Origin: Marinibaculum pumilum
GTDB taxonomy: Bacteria; Pseudomonadota; Alphaproteobacteria; Ferrovibrionales; Ferrovibrionaceae
NCBI RefSeq assembly: GCF_042646425.1
Contig: NZ_JBHRTR010000028.1
Location: 558,001 to 622,000, forward strand
Direction of reading: 5' to 3'
Length of the DNA stretch: 64,000 nt
In this document: positions 24,235-33,353 of the stretch, one piece after another
How the letters are laid out: each line of letters opens with the position of its first letter
How positions within the stretch are numbered: position 1 is the stretch's first letter
Translations under genes and position numbers: made by a program
Notes under the pieces: model-generated
What the model was told of the DNA's origin: nothing
Seen by the model: the letters and a program-made list of their open reading frames with translations, nothing else
Databases searched by the model: none

Positions 24235-25389
24235 GTGCCGGGACCTGACGCGACAGAAGCCGACATCCTGGTGATCGGCGCCGGCATGGCCGGCTGCGCC
24301 GCGGCCTATGAGCTTGCCGCCGGCGCGTCGGTGGTCGTGCTGGAGGCGGAGGCGCAGCCCGGCTATCACGCCACCGGCCGCTCCGCCGCCCTGTTCTCGG
24401 AAACCTACGGCCCGGCGCCGGTCCGCGCCCTCACCCGCGCAGGCCGCCGCTTCCTGGAAGCGCCGCCGGAAGGCTTCGCCACGCATCCGCTGCTGGGCGC
24501 CCGCGGCATCATGTTCGCCGCCACGCCGGAGCAGATGCCGGTGCTGGAGGGGCTGGTGGCGGAAATCGGCGCCCTGACCGACATGGAGCGGCTGAGCCCG
24601 GTCGGCGCGGCGGCTCTGGTGCCTGTGCTGCGGCCGGAGCTGCTGGCCGGCGCGGCGCTGGAGCGCGGCGCGATGGACCTCGACGTGCATGCGCTTCATG
24701 CCGGCTACCAGCAGGGGCTGCGCGCCCGCGGCGGGCGGCTGGTCGGCAGTGCCGGCGCGACGGCGATCGCGCGGCAGGGCGGGCGCTGGCAGGTCGACAC
24801 CGCGCAGGGCCGCTTCGCCGCGCCGGTGCTGGTCAACGCCGCCGGCGCCTGGGGCGATGCGGTGGCCGCCCTGGCCGGGGTGGCGCCGCTGGGCCTGGTG
24901 CCGAAGCGGCGCACCGCGATCCTGTTCGACCCGCCCGCCGGCATGGATGCGGCATCCTGGCCGATGGTCGTGGACGCGGAAGAGCGGTTCTACTTCAAGC
25001 CCGATGCCGGCCGCATCCTGGGCTCGCCCGCCGACGCGACCCCCAGCCCGCCCTGCGACGCGCAGCCGGAGGAGATCGACGTGGCCACCGCCGCCTGGCG
25101 GATCGAGGAGGCGACCAGCTTGGAGATCGCGCGCATCCATCACCGCTGGGCGGGGCTGCGCACCTTCTCCCCCGACGGCGTGCCGGTGGCCGGCTTCGAG
25201 CCGGCGGCGGAGGGTTTCTTCTGGCTGGTCGGGCAGGGCGGCTACGGCATCCAGACCGCACCGGCGATGGCGCAGCTGGCGGCCGCACTGATCGCCGGGA
25301 CGGCGCTGCCGCCAGACCTGGCCCGCGCCGGCGTGGTGCCGGCCGACCTGGCGCCGCGCCGGCCGACCCTGGCGGAAGGCGTGCCATGA
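24235..25389 (+). CDS. FAD-dependent oxidoreductase (DAO/DadA family)
   Basis: A protein of about 384 residues with the dinucleotide-binding motif at the start (DILVIGAGMAGCAAAYEL) and the DAO-family C-terminal FAD contact (FFWLVGQGGYGIQTAPAMAQ). The start is uncertain. GTG at 24235 is preceded closely by GGGGGAGG and fits the family's N-terminus; an in-frame ATG at 24112 would add 41 residues of unlikely sequence. Family knowledge: it oxidises D-amino acids, glycine derivatives or N-substituted amino acids to imino acids. The stop overlaps the following dctM start as ATGA, so oxidase and transporter are made together. Confidence 0.87.
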   Translation: MPGPDATEADILVIGAGMAGCAAAYELAAGASVVVLEAEAQPGYHATGRSAALFSETYGPAPVRALTRAGRRFLEAPPEGFATHPLLGARGIMFAATPEQMPVLEGLVAEIGALTDMERLSPVGAAALVPVLRPELLAGAALERGAMDLDVHALHAGYQQGLRARGGRLVGSAGATAIARQGGRWQVDTAQGRFAAPVLVNAAGAWGDAVAALAGVAPLGLVPKRRTAILFDPPAGMDAASWPMVVDAEERFYFKPDAGRILGSPADATPSPPCDAQPEEIDVATAAWRIEEATSLEIARIHHRWAGLRTFSPDGVPVAGFEPAAEGFFWLVGQGGYGIQTAPAMAQLAAALIAGTALPPDLARAGVVPADLAPRRPTLAEGVP

Positions 25390-26663
25390 GCTGGCTGGTC
25401 CCCGTCATCCTGCTGGTTCTGCTGGGGGCGGGCGCGGCGCTCGCCTACGTGATGGGCGCGGCGGCGGTGCTGACCTTCGCCGCGACCGACAATCTGCGCT
25501 ACCTGGCGATCATCCCGCAGCGGATCTTCAGCCAGATCGACGTCTTCGCGCTGATGGCGATGCCGCTGTTCATCCTGACCGGCGAGGTGATGAACCGCTC
25601 CGGCATCACCACCGCGCTGATCGACATCTCCATGGCGCTGGTCGGACGGCTGAAGGGCGGGCTGGGCCATGTGAACGTGATGACCTCGGTCTTCTTCGCC
25701 GGCATCTCCGGCTCCGCCGTGGCGGATGCCGCCGCGCTGAGCAACATGCTGGTGCCGGAGATGAAGGCCCGCGGCTATTCGGCGACCTATGCCGGGGCGA
25801 TCACCGCCGCCTCCTCGGTGATCGGGCCGATCATCCCGCCCAGCATCATCCTGATCTTCTATGGCGCGCTGACCGGCACCTCTGTGGCGGGGCTGTTCGT
25901 CGGCGGCATCCTGCCCGGCCTGCTGCTGGCCGGGGCGCTGTTCGCGATGAACGGCGCGATCGCGCATCTGAAGGATCATCCGGGCGGCCGCGGGGTCGAG
26001 GTGCCGCCGCTGGTGCCCAGCGCGCTGCGTGCCGCGCCGGCGATGATGCTGCCCTTCATCATCGTCGCCGGCATCGTCGTCGGCTGGTTCACGCCGACCG
26101 AGGCGGCCGGCATCGCGGTGCTGTTCGCGCTGGCGATCAGCCCGTTCTACGGCGGCATCAGCCGCGACATGATCTGGCAGAGCCTGCAGCGCACCGCGAT
26201 GCTGACCGGCTCGATCTTCATCCTGCTCTCCGCCGTCGCCGCACTCGGCTATGTCGCGGGGCTGGAGCAGGTGCCGCAGGGCCTGGCTGCGCTCGTCACC
26301 GATGCCGGGCTGGGGCCGCTGGAATACCTGCTGGCGCTGAACCTGGTGCTGCTGGTCGCCGGCATGATCATGGACGTGCCGGTGGCGCTGGCGCTTCTGG
26401 TGCCGCTGCTGGCGCCGGTGGCGGTGGCGCAGGGGGCCGACCCGCTGCACCTGGGCATCGTGATCTGCTTCAATCTGTGCATCGGCCTGATCTCGCCGCC
26501 GCTGGGGGGCTGCCTCTTGATCGTCTCGACGGTCACGCGGCTGAACTACTGGCGGCTGGCGGCGGCGATCCTGCCGTTCTTCGTGGTCGAGATCCTGGTG
26601 CTGCTGCTGCTCGTCACGGTGCCGGAGATCACCTTGTTCCTGCCGCGGCTGTTCGGCTTCTAG
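25386..26663 (+). CDS. TRAP transporter large permease (DctM family), system 2
   Basis: A 425-residue polytopic membrane protein with the DctM signatures SGSAVADAAALSNMLVPEMK, GPIIPPSIILIFYGALT and IGLISPPLGGCLLIVS. Normal length for the family. It is second in the operon, directly coupled to the FAD oxidoreductase by the ATGA overlap. The gene order M-P-Q is unusual compared with the more frequent P-Q-M and differs from the two other TRAP systems here, so this operon was not made by a recent local duplication. Confidence 0.92.
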   Translation: MSWLVPVILLVLLGAGAALAYVMGAAAVLTFAATDNLRYLAIIPQRIFSQIDVFALMAMPLFILTGEVMNRSGITTALIDISMALVGRLKGGLGHVNVMTSVFFAGISGSAVADAAALSNMLVPEMKARGYSATYAGAITAASSVIGPIIPPSIILIFYGALTGTSVAGLFVGGILPGLLLAGALFAMNGAIAHLKDHPGGRGVEVPPLVPSALRAAPAMMLPFIIVAGIVVGWFTPTEAAGIAVLFALAISPFYGGISRDMIWQSLQRTAMLTGSIFILLSAVAALGYVAGLEQVPQGLAALVTDAGLGPLEYLLALNLVLLVAGMIMDVPVALALLVPLLAPVAVAQGADPLHLGIVICFNLCIGLISPPLGGCLLIVSTVTRLNYWRLAAAILPFFVVEILVLLLLVTVPEITLFLPRLFGF

Positions 26664-26711
26664 GCAGGCTGTCGGGTCCAACGAAACGGGGAAGCCCTGA
26701 AGGAGGGAAGA

Positions 26712-27704
26712 ATGAACTGGACCGCTACCATCAAGGCCGCCGCCCTGGCGACGGCGCTCTCCGCCGTCAGCCTGGCGGCCACGGCGGAGGTGAAGATCGC
26801 GCTGGACACCGCGCCCGACCTGGAAGGGTCCGGCACCTATGTCTGGGCCAATACCTTCGGCAACTATCTCAACGAACACGGGATGGAGGCGAAGGAATAT
26901 CCGCGCGGCGCCCTGGGCGAGGAGGCGGAGAAGCTCGACCAGACCTCGCAGGGCCTGCTGGAGGTGAACATGGCCGACGTGAAGTCGGCGGGGAAGCTCG
27001 ACACCCTGATCTACGGCGTCTACCTGCCCTACCTGTTCGAGGATATCGGCCATCTGGACATGGCCGTCGACAAGGGCAGGATCCTGGAGAAGGTGAACGC
27101 GGCCACGACGCCGGAAGGCGTGCGGGTGCTGGACATCGTCGCCCTGGGCTCCGGCGCCGGCATCTTCAATACCAAGAAGCCGATCACCCATCCCGACGAC
27201 ATGGCCGACCTGCGCATGCGCGCGCTGGACGAGACCCAGATCAAGCTTTTCGAGTCCTGGGGCACCAAAGGCACGATCGTCAGCTGGTCGGAAGTGCCGA
27301 ACGCGCTGCAGACCGGCGTCGCCGACGGCTATATGAACCCGGCCTTCGTGCCGCTGATGTTCGGCCATACCGACTTCATCAAGCACTACACCAACGCCAA
27401 CATGGTGCCCTCCACCCGCCTCGCGATCGCGTCGGAGGACTGGTACCAGGGCCTCAGCGATGCGGACCGGAAGATCGTCGACGATGCGGTGAAGGCCGCG
27501 CATGACGCCAACCGCGCCTGGCTGAAGCGCACCGAGCCGGCGATGGAAGGCAAGCTGAAGGAGGCCGGAATCGAGGTCACCCACCTGACGCCGGAAGCCC
27601 GCGCCGAGTTCGTGGATCGGTCCCGCAAGGTCTATACCGACGGCGTGCTGGCGCCGGAGCAGGTGGAGATCTGGGTCGAGGCCGCGGACGGCGCGAAGAT
27701 GTAG
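26712..27704 (+). CDS. TRAP transporter substrate-binding protein (DctP family), system 2
   Basis: A 330-residue periplasmic protein with a signal peptide (MNWTATIKAAALATALSAVS, cleavage near AATAE). DctP features include YPRGALGEEAEKLDQTSQGL, the DMADLRMRALDETQIKLFES segment that carries the usual ligand Arg, and the VADGYMNPAFVPLMFG hinge part. The ATG at 26712 follows GGAGGGAAG. It lies between the large and small permease genes. The ligand is unknown; the FAD oxidase and M81 peptidase suggest an amino-acid-like or peptide-like compound. Confidence 0.92.
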   Translation: MNWTATIKAAALATALSAVSLAATAEVKIALDTAPDLEGSGTYVWANTFGNYLNEHGMEAKEYPRGALGEEAEKLDQTSQGLLEVNMADVKSAGKLDTLIYGVYLPYLFEDIGHLDMAVDKGRILEKVNAATTPEGVRVLDIVALGSGAGIFNTKKPITHPDDMADLRMRALDETQIKLFESWGTKGTIVSWSEVPNALQTGVADGYMNPAFVPLMFGHTDFIKHYTNANMVPSTRLAIASEDWYQGLSDADRKIVDDAVKAAHDANRAWLKRTEPAMEGKLKEAGIEVTHLTPEARAEFVDRSRKVYTDGVLAPEQVEIWVEAADGAKM

Positions 27705-27727
27705 CTCCGGTCCGGGGGACAGGGATC

Positions 27728-28270
27728 ATGCGGGCGATCATCGCGGTCAGTGCCGCGCTCGACCGGGCCGCCCGGTGGGGCGCGGCCATCGGCTTCACGG
27801 CGATGCTGGTCTTCGTCGCGATCCAGGTGGTCGCCCGCTACATCTTCGACAGTCCGCCGATCTGGACTGAGGAACTGGCCCGCTATGCCATGGTCTGGGC
27901 CGGCCTGCTGGGGGCGGCCTGCGCCTTCCGCGCCGGAGTCGATCCGGTTCTGGTGCGCCGCGCCGCAATACCGGGGCGCGGGGTGGGGCATCTGCTGCGG
28001 CTGCTGCGCGCCGCGGCCGCCCTGATCTTCGTGCTGCCGGTGCTCTACTACTGCCTGTTCGGGGCCGGCGCCGATCCGTCCCGCGGCTATATCGCCCGCG
28101 CCGCCGCGAAGACGGCGGACACATTGGGCTTCCCGATGATCTGGGTGGCCGCCGCCGTGCCGGTGGCGCTCGCCCTGATCGTCATCCACATCCTCGCCTT
28201 CCTCGCCGCCGGCCGCGATTCCTACGAGGCCGAGCAGGTGGAGGCGGCCAGCCGAGAGTCCAAGCCATGA
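27728..28270 (+). CDS. TRAP transporter small permease (DctQ family), system 2
   Basis: A 180-residue protein with about four hydrophobic segments (GFTAMLVFVAIQVVARYIF, WVAAAVPVALALIVIHILAF) and the family segment PPIWTEELARYAMVWAGLLG. It follows dctP after 23 bases and its stop overlaps the start of the M81 peptidase gene as ATGA. It completes TRAP system 2. Confidence 0.9.
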   Translation: MRAIIAVSAALDRAARWGAAIGFTAMLVFVAIQVVARYIFDSPPIWTEELARYAMVWAGLLGAACAFRAGVDPVLVRRAAIPGRGVGHLLRLLRAAAALIFVLPVLYYCLFGAGADPSRGYIARAAAKTADTLGFPMIWVAAAVPVALALIVIHILAFLAAGRDSYEAEQVEAASRESKP

Positions 28271-29757
28271 AAGTCTTCATCGCCGGCCTGGCGACCGAGA
28301 CCAACACTTTCTCGCCGATCCCGACCGGCGAGGCGGCCTTTGCCGAGAACAGCCATATCGACAGCCCGGCGACGGCGGCGGAGCCCGATCCCTTCTCCGC
28401 GCCGCTGCATGTCTGGCGCCGCATGACGGAGGAGCGCCAGGGCCAGGTGGCGGAGAGCATCTGCGCCTTCGCCATGCCGGCGGGCCGCACCACCCGGCCG
28501 GTCTATGAGCGGCTGCGCGACCGCATCCTCGACGACCTGAAGAAGGCGATGCCGGTCGACGCCGTGCTGCTGATCATGCACGGCGCGATGGTCGCCGACG
28601 GCTATGACGATTGCGAGGGCGACCTGATGGCCCGCATCCGCGCCATCGTCGGGCCGGAGGTGCCGATCGGGCTGGAGCTGGACCTGCACTGCCACATCAC
28701 CGAGGCGATGCTGCAGAACGCCACCGCGATCATGACCTTCAAGGAATATCCGCATGTGGACATTCCCGACCGCGCCGCCGACCTGTTCGGCATCGTCGCC
28801 GATGCCGCGTCGGGCCGGACGAAGCCGGTGATGGGCGTCTTCGACTGCCGCATGATCAGCATGTATCCGACCACCCGCGAGCCCGGCCAGTCCTTCGTCG
28901 CGAAGATGAAGGCGCTGGAGGGCAGGGACGGAATCCTCGGCGTCAGCTGGGGACATGGCTTCCCCTGGGGCGACGTGGCAGAGGTCGGCGGCCGCATCCT
29001 GGTGGTGGCCGACGGCGACAGGACGAAGGCGGATGCCCTGGCGGAGGAACTGGGCCGCGAGGTCTTCGCCATGCGCGATGCGGTCGCGAACAGTTTCGTC
29101 GACACCGATGCGGCGCTGGACCGGGCGCTGGAGGTCGATGCCGGCAAGCCGGTGGTGCTGGCCGATGTCGCCGACAATGCCGGCGGCGGCGCGCCCAGCG
29201 ATTCCACCTTCATCCTGCAGCGCATCCTGGAGCGCGGCATCGAAGGCGCGGTCAGCGGCCTGTACTGGGACCCGGTGGCCCTGGGCTTCGTGGCGGAAGC
29301 GGGGGAGGGCGCGACCCTGGACCTGCGGATCGGCGGCAAGTGCGGCCCGGCCAGCGGCGATCCGCTGGACCTGCAGGCCAAGGTGCGGGCGATCCGCGAC
29401 GGGCTGCAGCAGCATTTCGGTCCGTCGCTGGCGCCGATCGGCCGTGCCGCCTGGCTGACCGTACGGGCGCTCAAGGACGGGATGCCGGTGGGGCCGGAGG
29501 TGGAGATCGTGCTGAACGACCAGCGCACCCAGACCTTCCATCCGGAGGCCTTCACCCAGCTGGGCATCGACCTGGGCAAGGCGCGGATCGTGGTGGTGAA
29601 ATCGTCGCAGCATTTCCATGCCGGCTTCGCACCGATCGCGGCGGAGGTCCTGTACGTCACCACTCCGGGCGCGATCGCGCCGGACTTCGCTGCGATCCCT
29701 TATACCAAGAAGGCCGATCCCTTCTGGCCGCGGGTGGCCGATCCTTTCGCGGCGTGA
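28267..29757 (+). CDS. M81 family metallopeptidase (MlrC-like)
   Basis: A 496-residue protein of the M81 family, which is named from MlrC of microcystin breakdown. The N-terminus FIAGLATETNTFSPIPTG and the metal-site segment GLELDLHCHITEAML (His-x-His type) are typical; further on, MTFKEYPHVDIPDRAADL and ADVADNAGGGAPSDS match the family. Family knowledge: MlrC is a zinc peptidase acting on linearised peptides, but most bacterial members act on unknown substrates. It is the last gene of the operon with the FAD oxidoreductase and TRAP genes, so it probably processes the imported compound. Confidence 0.9.
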   Translation: MKVFIAGLATETNTFSPIPTGEAAFAENSHIDSPATAAEPDPFSAPLHVWRRMTEERQGQVAESICAFAMPAGRTTRPVYERLRDRILDDLKKAMPVDAVLLIMHGAMVADGYDDCEGDLMARIRAIVGPEVPIGLELDLHCHITEAMLQNATAIMTFKEYPHVDIPDRAADLFGIVADAASGRTKPVMGVFDCRMISMYPTTREPGQSFVAKMKALEGRDGILGVSWGHGFPWGDVAEVGGRILVVADGDRTKADALAEELGREVFAMRDAVANSFVDTDAALDRALEVDAGKPVVLADVADNAGGGAPSDSTFILQRILERGIEGAVSGLYWDPVALGFVAEAGEGATLDLRIGGKCGPASGDPLDLQAKVRAIRDGLQQHFGPSLAPIGRAAWLTVRALKDGMPVGPEVEIVLNDQRTQTFHPEAFTQLGIDLGKARIVVVKSSQHFHAGFAPIAAEVLYVTTPGAIAPDFAAIPYTKKADPFWPRVADPFAA

Positions 29758-29802
29758 GGGAGGAAGCCGGTGTTGGTGCGTCACCCTCATCCTTGAGGTT
29801 AC

Positions 29803-30262
29803 AGCATTCACACCTTTCCTTGACGTGCCTTCCCTGTCGCCGTCGTCCTTGGGCCTGACCCAAGGACCGTGAAGATACGGAGAAGCTGCGCAGCGTCCCT
29901 GTCTCGTCGCGACCCCCGGGTCAGGCCCTACGGGATTCACACATCTCGTCAGGGGATCGGATACGGCCCCTGCCGCCATGCATCTAGCGGTGGCGGGAAA
30001 TGGACAGGTCGTTGCTGCCTGTTCGTCATCCTCGCCCTCGAGGCGAGGATCCATTCCGCAAGCCGCGCGGCCCCGCTAAGCCTGCGGAATGGATTCCATG
30101 GTCAAGCCATGGAATGACGACCTTGGGGGGGCTCGCCCCTGACACGAGGCCCAGACGGGACAAGGACGCCACGCAACTTCGCCGTACTGCTACCCTCATT
30201 GGACTCGACCAAAGGACGACGGCGGCAGGGAGGCGCGTCGATGAGATGTGTGAATGCCGTAG
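29803..30262. repeat. Large imperfect inverted repeat in a 565-base intergenic region
   Basis: The stretch 29758-30322 between mlrC and the methyltransferase gene holds no gene. Its left arm, about 29803-29910 (containing GCCGTCGTCCTTGGGCC and GAAGCTGCGCAGCGTCC), matches the complement of about 30150-30262 (GCCGTCGTCCTTTGGTC, GAAGTTGCGTGGCGTCC) over roughly 105 bases. Shorter copies of the motifs GGGCCTGACCC and ATTCACACATCTC recur in both halves. Between the arms lies dispersed repeat copy 2. The local GC content is lower than that of the flanking genes. Confidence 0.65.
30025..30118. repeat. Dispersed palindromic repeat, copy 2
   Basis: Inverted units at 30025-30063 (GTCATCCTCGCCCTCGAGG ... 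CCATTCCGCAAGC) and 30080-30118 (GCGGAATGGATTCCATGG ... AATGACG). Each unit has an internal palindrome and the constant CATTCCGCAAGC core. It sits in the centre of the larger inverted repeat, between convergent genes. Confidence 0.85.
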
Positions 30263-30322
30263 GGTCAGGCCCGAGGACGACGGCAACAGGGCAGGGCAAC
30301 GGGGACGCCTATGCGGCTATCC

Positions 30323-31138
30323 CTACCAGTCCCAGAGCGGCTTGCGGGCGATGAAGAAGCCGCTGGTATAGCTGCCGAAGCCCGAATCGAAGATCCGGAT
30401 CTCGCTGGCCAGGGCGCTTGCCGCCCGGGCCAGGGCGCTGTCCGGGCTTTCCGCCCGCGCGCGGATGCGATCCAGCCGTTCCGGCAGCGGGCCGTAATAG
30501 GCCTGCCAGTCCTCCGCCGACAGCAGGTGCTGGCTGATCGGCTGCAGGCCGGCTTGCGCGATCTCCGTGACCACCTGGCCGGGTGTGACCATGTCGGGAT
30601 AGGCGTCCTTCCAGAAGGCGGCGATGTCGCGCGGGCGCTGGTCGGGGGCGGAGAGCCAGACGAGGTCGCTGAACAGCAGCCAGCCGCCCGGACGCAGCAG
30701 CGGCGCCCAGCTGGCCAGTGCGGTGCCGCGGCCCACCGCCCAGACGCTGGAGGAGGCCCAGATCAGGTCCAGTTGGTCCATGCCCAGCCGGTCGAGGAAG
30801 TCGCCGCACATGTCGCCGACGAAAACGGTGACCCGCGGCGCGATGCCGGCGCGGCGGGCACGGTCGCGGCAGGCGCGGGCCATCTCCGGCAGGGCATCGA
30901 CGGCATAGACCTGGGCCTCCGGCAGGGTCAGGGCCAGGTCGACGGCATCGGCGCCGGTGCCGCAGCCCATGTCCGCGATCCGTGCCGGATGCGGCAGGAA
31001 GGGATGCACCAGCGCCAGCATCCGCGCGGTGGTCTCCTCATGCCCCGGCCCCAGCCTGTCGAGCCCGGCGAAGATCTCCGCATAGGCCGCAGCCAGTTCG
31101 GGTGGCGCCTGTCGCCGCGTGTCCTTCAATTCGGTCAT
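30323..31138 (-). CDS. Class I SAM-dependent methyltransferase
   Basis: A 271-residue soluble methyltransferase. Motif I is ARIADMGCGTGADAVDLAL (about residues 50-68), followed by the acidic motif II residue in VYAVDALPEMARAC and a post-motif region LLRPGGWLLFSDLVWL. The fold resembles the methyltransferases acting on small molecules such as arsenite or methoxy-isoprenoid precursors; the substrate cannot be named. The ATG at 31138 was chosen because it starts a normal N-terminal helix region. It is the only gene on this strand here and is divergent from a small lipoprotein gene. Confidence 0.87.
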   Translation of the reverse strand: MTELKDTRRQAPPELAAAYAEIFAGLDRLGPGHEETTARMLALVHPFLPHPARIADMGCGTGADAVDLALTLPEAQVYAVDALPEMARACRDRARRAGIAPRVTVFVGDMCGDFLDRLGMDQLDLIWASSSVWAVGRGTALASWAPLLRPGGWLLFSDLVWLSAPDQRPRDIAAFWKDAYPDMVTPGQVVTEIAQAGLQPISQHLLSAEDWQAYYGPLPERLDRIRARAESPDSALARAASALASEIRIFDSGFGSYTSGFFIARKPLWDW

Positions 31139-31297
31139 GGCCCGCCGGGTGGGAAATGTCTTGCGAGAAGGTTGCAGCGACAGGATAGGTGGCCGGCGCC
31201 GCTTGCGAAAGCGCGTGATTTGACGCGGCAGGCTGGCCAAGCCCGGCGCGCCGGGGGCATAGTGCGGCGGTCCCGCAAACCGCAGGGGTATGCACGG

Positions 31298-31807
31298 ATG
31301 TCGTTTCGCTTCGGGCGCCTATTCCGGCCAGGTCGCCGATTGCCGGGGTTGCGTGCCGCCCCGCTTCTGGCGGCCTGCCTTCTGCCGGCCGCCCTTGCCG
31401 CCTGCAGCGGTGCACAGACCGTGGGGCGCAGCGTGCCGCCGTTCGAGGAGGATATCGTCGCCTTCCTGGAGGATGAAATCGACGACGATATCGAGCGCGA
31501 GCGCCTGCTGATCGGCTATATCGACCTGAACGAGGATGGCGGCGACGAGGCCTTCGCCCTCTACCTGCAGGAGGACAACTGCAAGGGCAGTGCCTGCGGC
31601 GGCTGGATCTTCCAGCGTGCGGCGCGCACCTCGGACCTGGATGAAGACGAGCGGGCGCCGCTGGCGGTGGTCGGCCGCTATGCCAGCTTTTCCCTGCCGG
31701 TGGCGAGCGGGCAGCGCCGCACCAACGGCTGGAAGGACGTGATCTTCCGCGATCCGGCGACCGGTCGCGACGACAGGCTCCGGTTCGACGGCCGCGTCTA
31801 CCGCTGA
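31298..31807 (+). CDS. Small hypothetical lipoprotein
   Basis: A 169-residue protein with an Arg-rich N-terminus, a hydrophobic stretch and a lipobox ending at Cys36 (AALAAC), so the mature part of about 134 residues should be anchored to a membrane. The mature domain is rich in Asp and Glu (FLEDEIDDDIERERLLIGY, DLNEDGGDEAFALYL) and has two further cysteines (NCKGSACGGW), which could form a disulphide. The acidic segment DLNEDGGDE resembles a calcium-binding loop but is not a canonical EF-hand. No family was recognised. Convergent with TRAP system 3. Confidence 0.75.
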   Translation: MSFRFGRLFRPGRRLPGLRAAPLLAACLLPAALAACSGAQTVGRSVPPFEEDIVAFLEDEIDDDIERERLLIGYIDLNEDGGDEAFALYLQEDNCKGSACGGWIFQRAARTSDLDEDERAPLAVVGRYASFSLPVASGQRRTNGWKDVIFRDPATGRDDRLRFDGRVYR

Positions 31808-31837
31808 GCTAGGCTTTCCCAATATAGGTAGAAACTT

Positions 31838-31931
31838 GTCGTTCTCGGGCTTGACCCGAGAACCCATTCCGCAAGCCAAGACGTCCCGCGGAGTTCGCGG
31901 AATGGATCCTAGGCTCAAGGCCTAGGATGAC
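31838..31931. repeat. Dispersed palindromic repeat, copy 3
   Basis: Inverted units at 31838-31876 (GTTCTCGGGCTTGACCCGAG, then CCATTCCGCAAGC) and 31893-31931 (GCGGAATGGATCC, then CTAGGCTCAAGGCCTAG and ATGAC). This is one of the two best copies. It fills most of the gap between the convergent lipoprotein and dctM genes. Confidence 0.9.
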
Positions 31932-31974
31932 GGCTTGGTGTCGCAGCATTGTTTCCGCCATTTCTTGTAGTGCT

Positions 31975-33351
31975 TTAGTTCGTGATCAGCTCCGGCCCCA
32001 TGAAGGTGTGCGGGACCACCGTGGAGATCCACGGCACGTAGGTGATCAGGATCAGGAAGACGAACAGCACTGCCAGGAACGGCAGTGCCGCCTTCACCAC
32101 CGCCATCATCGGCATGCCCGCGACACCCGATGTCACGAACAGGTTCAGGCCGACCGGTGGCGTGATCATGCCGATCTCCATGTTCACCACCATGATGATG
32201 CCCAGGTGGATCGGGTCGATGCCCAGTTCCATCGCGATCGGAAAGACCAGCGGCGCGACGATCACCAGCAGGCCGGACGGCTCCATGAACTGGCCGCCGA
32301 TCAGCAGGATCACGTTGACGACGATCAGGAACATGATCGGGCCGAAGCCGGCGGCCAGCATCGCCTCCGTGATCTGCTGCGGGATCTGTTCGTCGGTCAG
32401 CACATGCTTGAGGATCAGCGCGTTGGCGATCACGAACATCAGGGTGACGGTGAGCTTGCCGGCCTCGAACAGGGTGCGCCTGGTGTCGGGATGGACTAGC
32501 GCGGTGAGCAGCGCCGCGGGATGGCGGAACAGCGACAGGTTGGCCCGGCCGTCGCCGGTCGCCAGCGGACCCATGTCGCGATAGACGAAGGTTGCAATCA
32601 GGAAGGCGTAGACCGCGGCCACGGCGGCGGCCTCGGTCGGCGTGAAGACGCCGCCATAGATGCCGCCCAGGATGATCACGATCAGCAGCAGTCCCCAGAC
32701 CGCCTCGCGCGCGGCGGCGAAGACCTCCCGCCAGCCGGTCCATTCGCCCTTCGGCAGGTTCCTGATCCTGGCGATGGCATAGATCGCCACCATCAGCATG
32801 CCGCCTGCCAGCAGGCCGGGCAGCACGCCAGCCAGGAACATCCGGCCGACGGAGACGTCGACCGCGGCGGCATAGACCACCATGACGATCGACGGCGGGA
32901 TCAGGATGCCCAGGGTGCCGGCATTGCAGATCACCCCGGCGGCAAATTCCTTGGTGTAGCCGACCTGCCGCATGCCGGCGATCACGATGGTGCCGATGGC
33001 GACCACGGTCGCCGGCGACGAGCCGGACAGGGCCGCGAACATCATGCAGGCGAAGACGCCGGCAATGGCCAGCCCGCCAGGGAAATGGCCGACGCAGGCG
33101 ATCGAGAAGCGGATGATCCGCCGTGCCACGCCGCCCGTCGACATGAAGGCGGAGGCCAGGATGAAGAAGGGGATCGCCAGCAGGGTGTAGTGGCCCTCGA
33201 AGGCGGAGAACAGGGTCTGCGCGATCGAGGCCAGCGAGGAATCGGAAAAGACCAACAGGAACAGGATCGACGACAGGCCCAGCGAGACCGCGATGGGTAC
33301 GCCGACCAGCAGCAGGCCGATGATCAGCAGGAAGAGAAGGGCGACTTCCAT
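31975..33351 (-). CDS. TRAP transporter large permease (DctM family), system 3
   Basis: A 458-residue polytopic membrane protein with the signatures LSGSSPATVVAIGTIVIAGM, LIPPSIVMVVYAAAVDVSVG and IGMITPPVGLNLFVTSG. Slightly long for DctM because of a polar loop at about residues 258-290 between two membrane segments. It is the last gene of the minus-strand operon dctP-dctQ-dctM and begins 2 bases after the small permease stop. Repeat copy 3 lies just beyond its stop and may end transcription. Confidence 0.93.
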   Translation of the reverse strand: MEVALLFLLIIGLLLVGVPIAVSLGLSSILFLLVFSDSSLASIAQTLFSAFEGHYTLLAIPFFILASAFMSTGGVARRIIRFSIACVGHFPGGLAIAGVFACMMFAALSGSSPATVVAIGTIVIAGMRQVGYTKEFAAGVICNAGTLGILIPPSIVMVVYAAAVDVSVGRMFLAGVLPGLLAGGMLMVAIYAIARIRNLPKGEWTGWREVFAAAREAVWGLLLIVIILGGIYGGVFTPTEAAAVAAVYAFLIATFVYRDMGPLATGDGRANLSLFRHPAALLTALVHPDTRRTLFEAGKLTVTLMFVIANALILKHVLTDEQIPQQITEAMLAAGFGPIMFLIVVNVILLIGGQFMEPSGLLVIVAPLVFPIAMELGIDPIHLGIIMVVNMEIGMITPPVGLNLFVTSGVAGMPMMAVVKAALPFLAVLFVFLILITYVPWISTVVPHTFMGPELITN

Positions 33352-33353
33352 CC

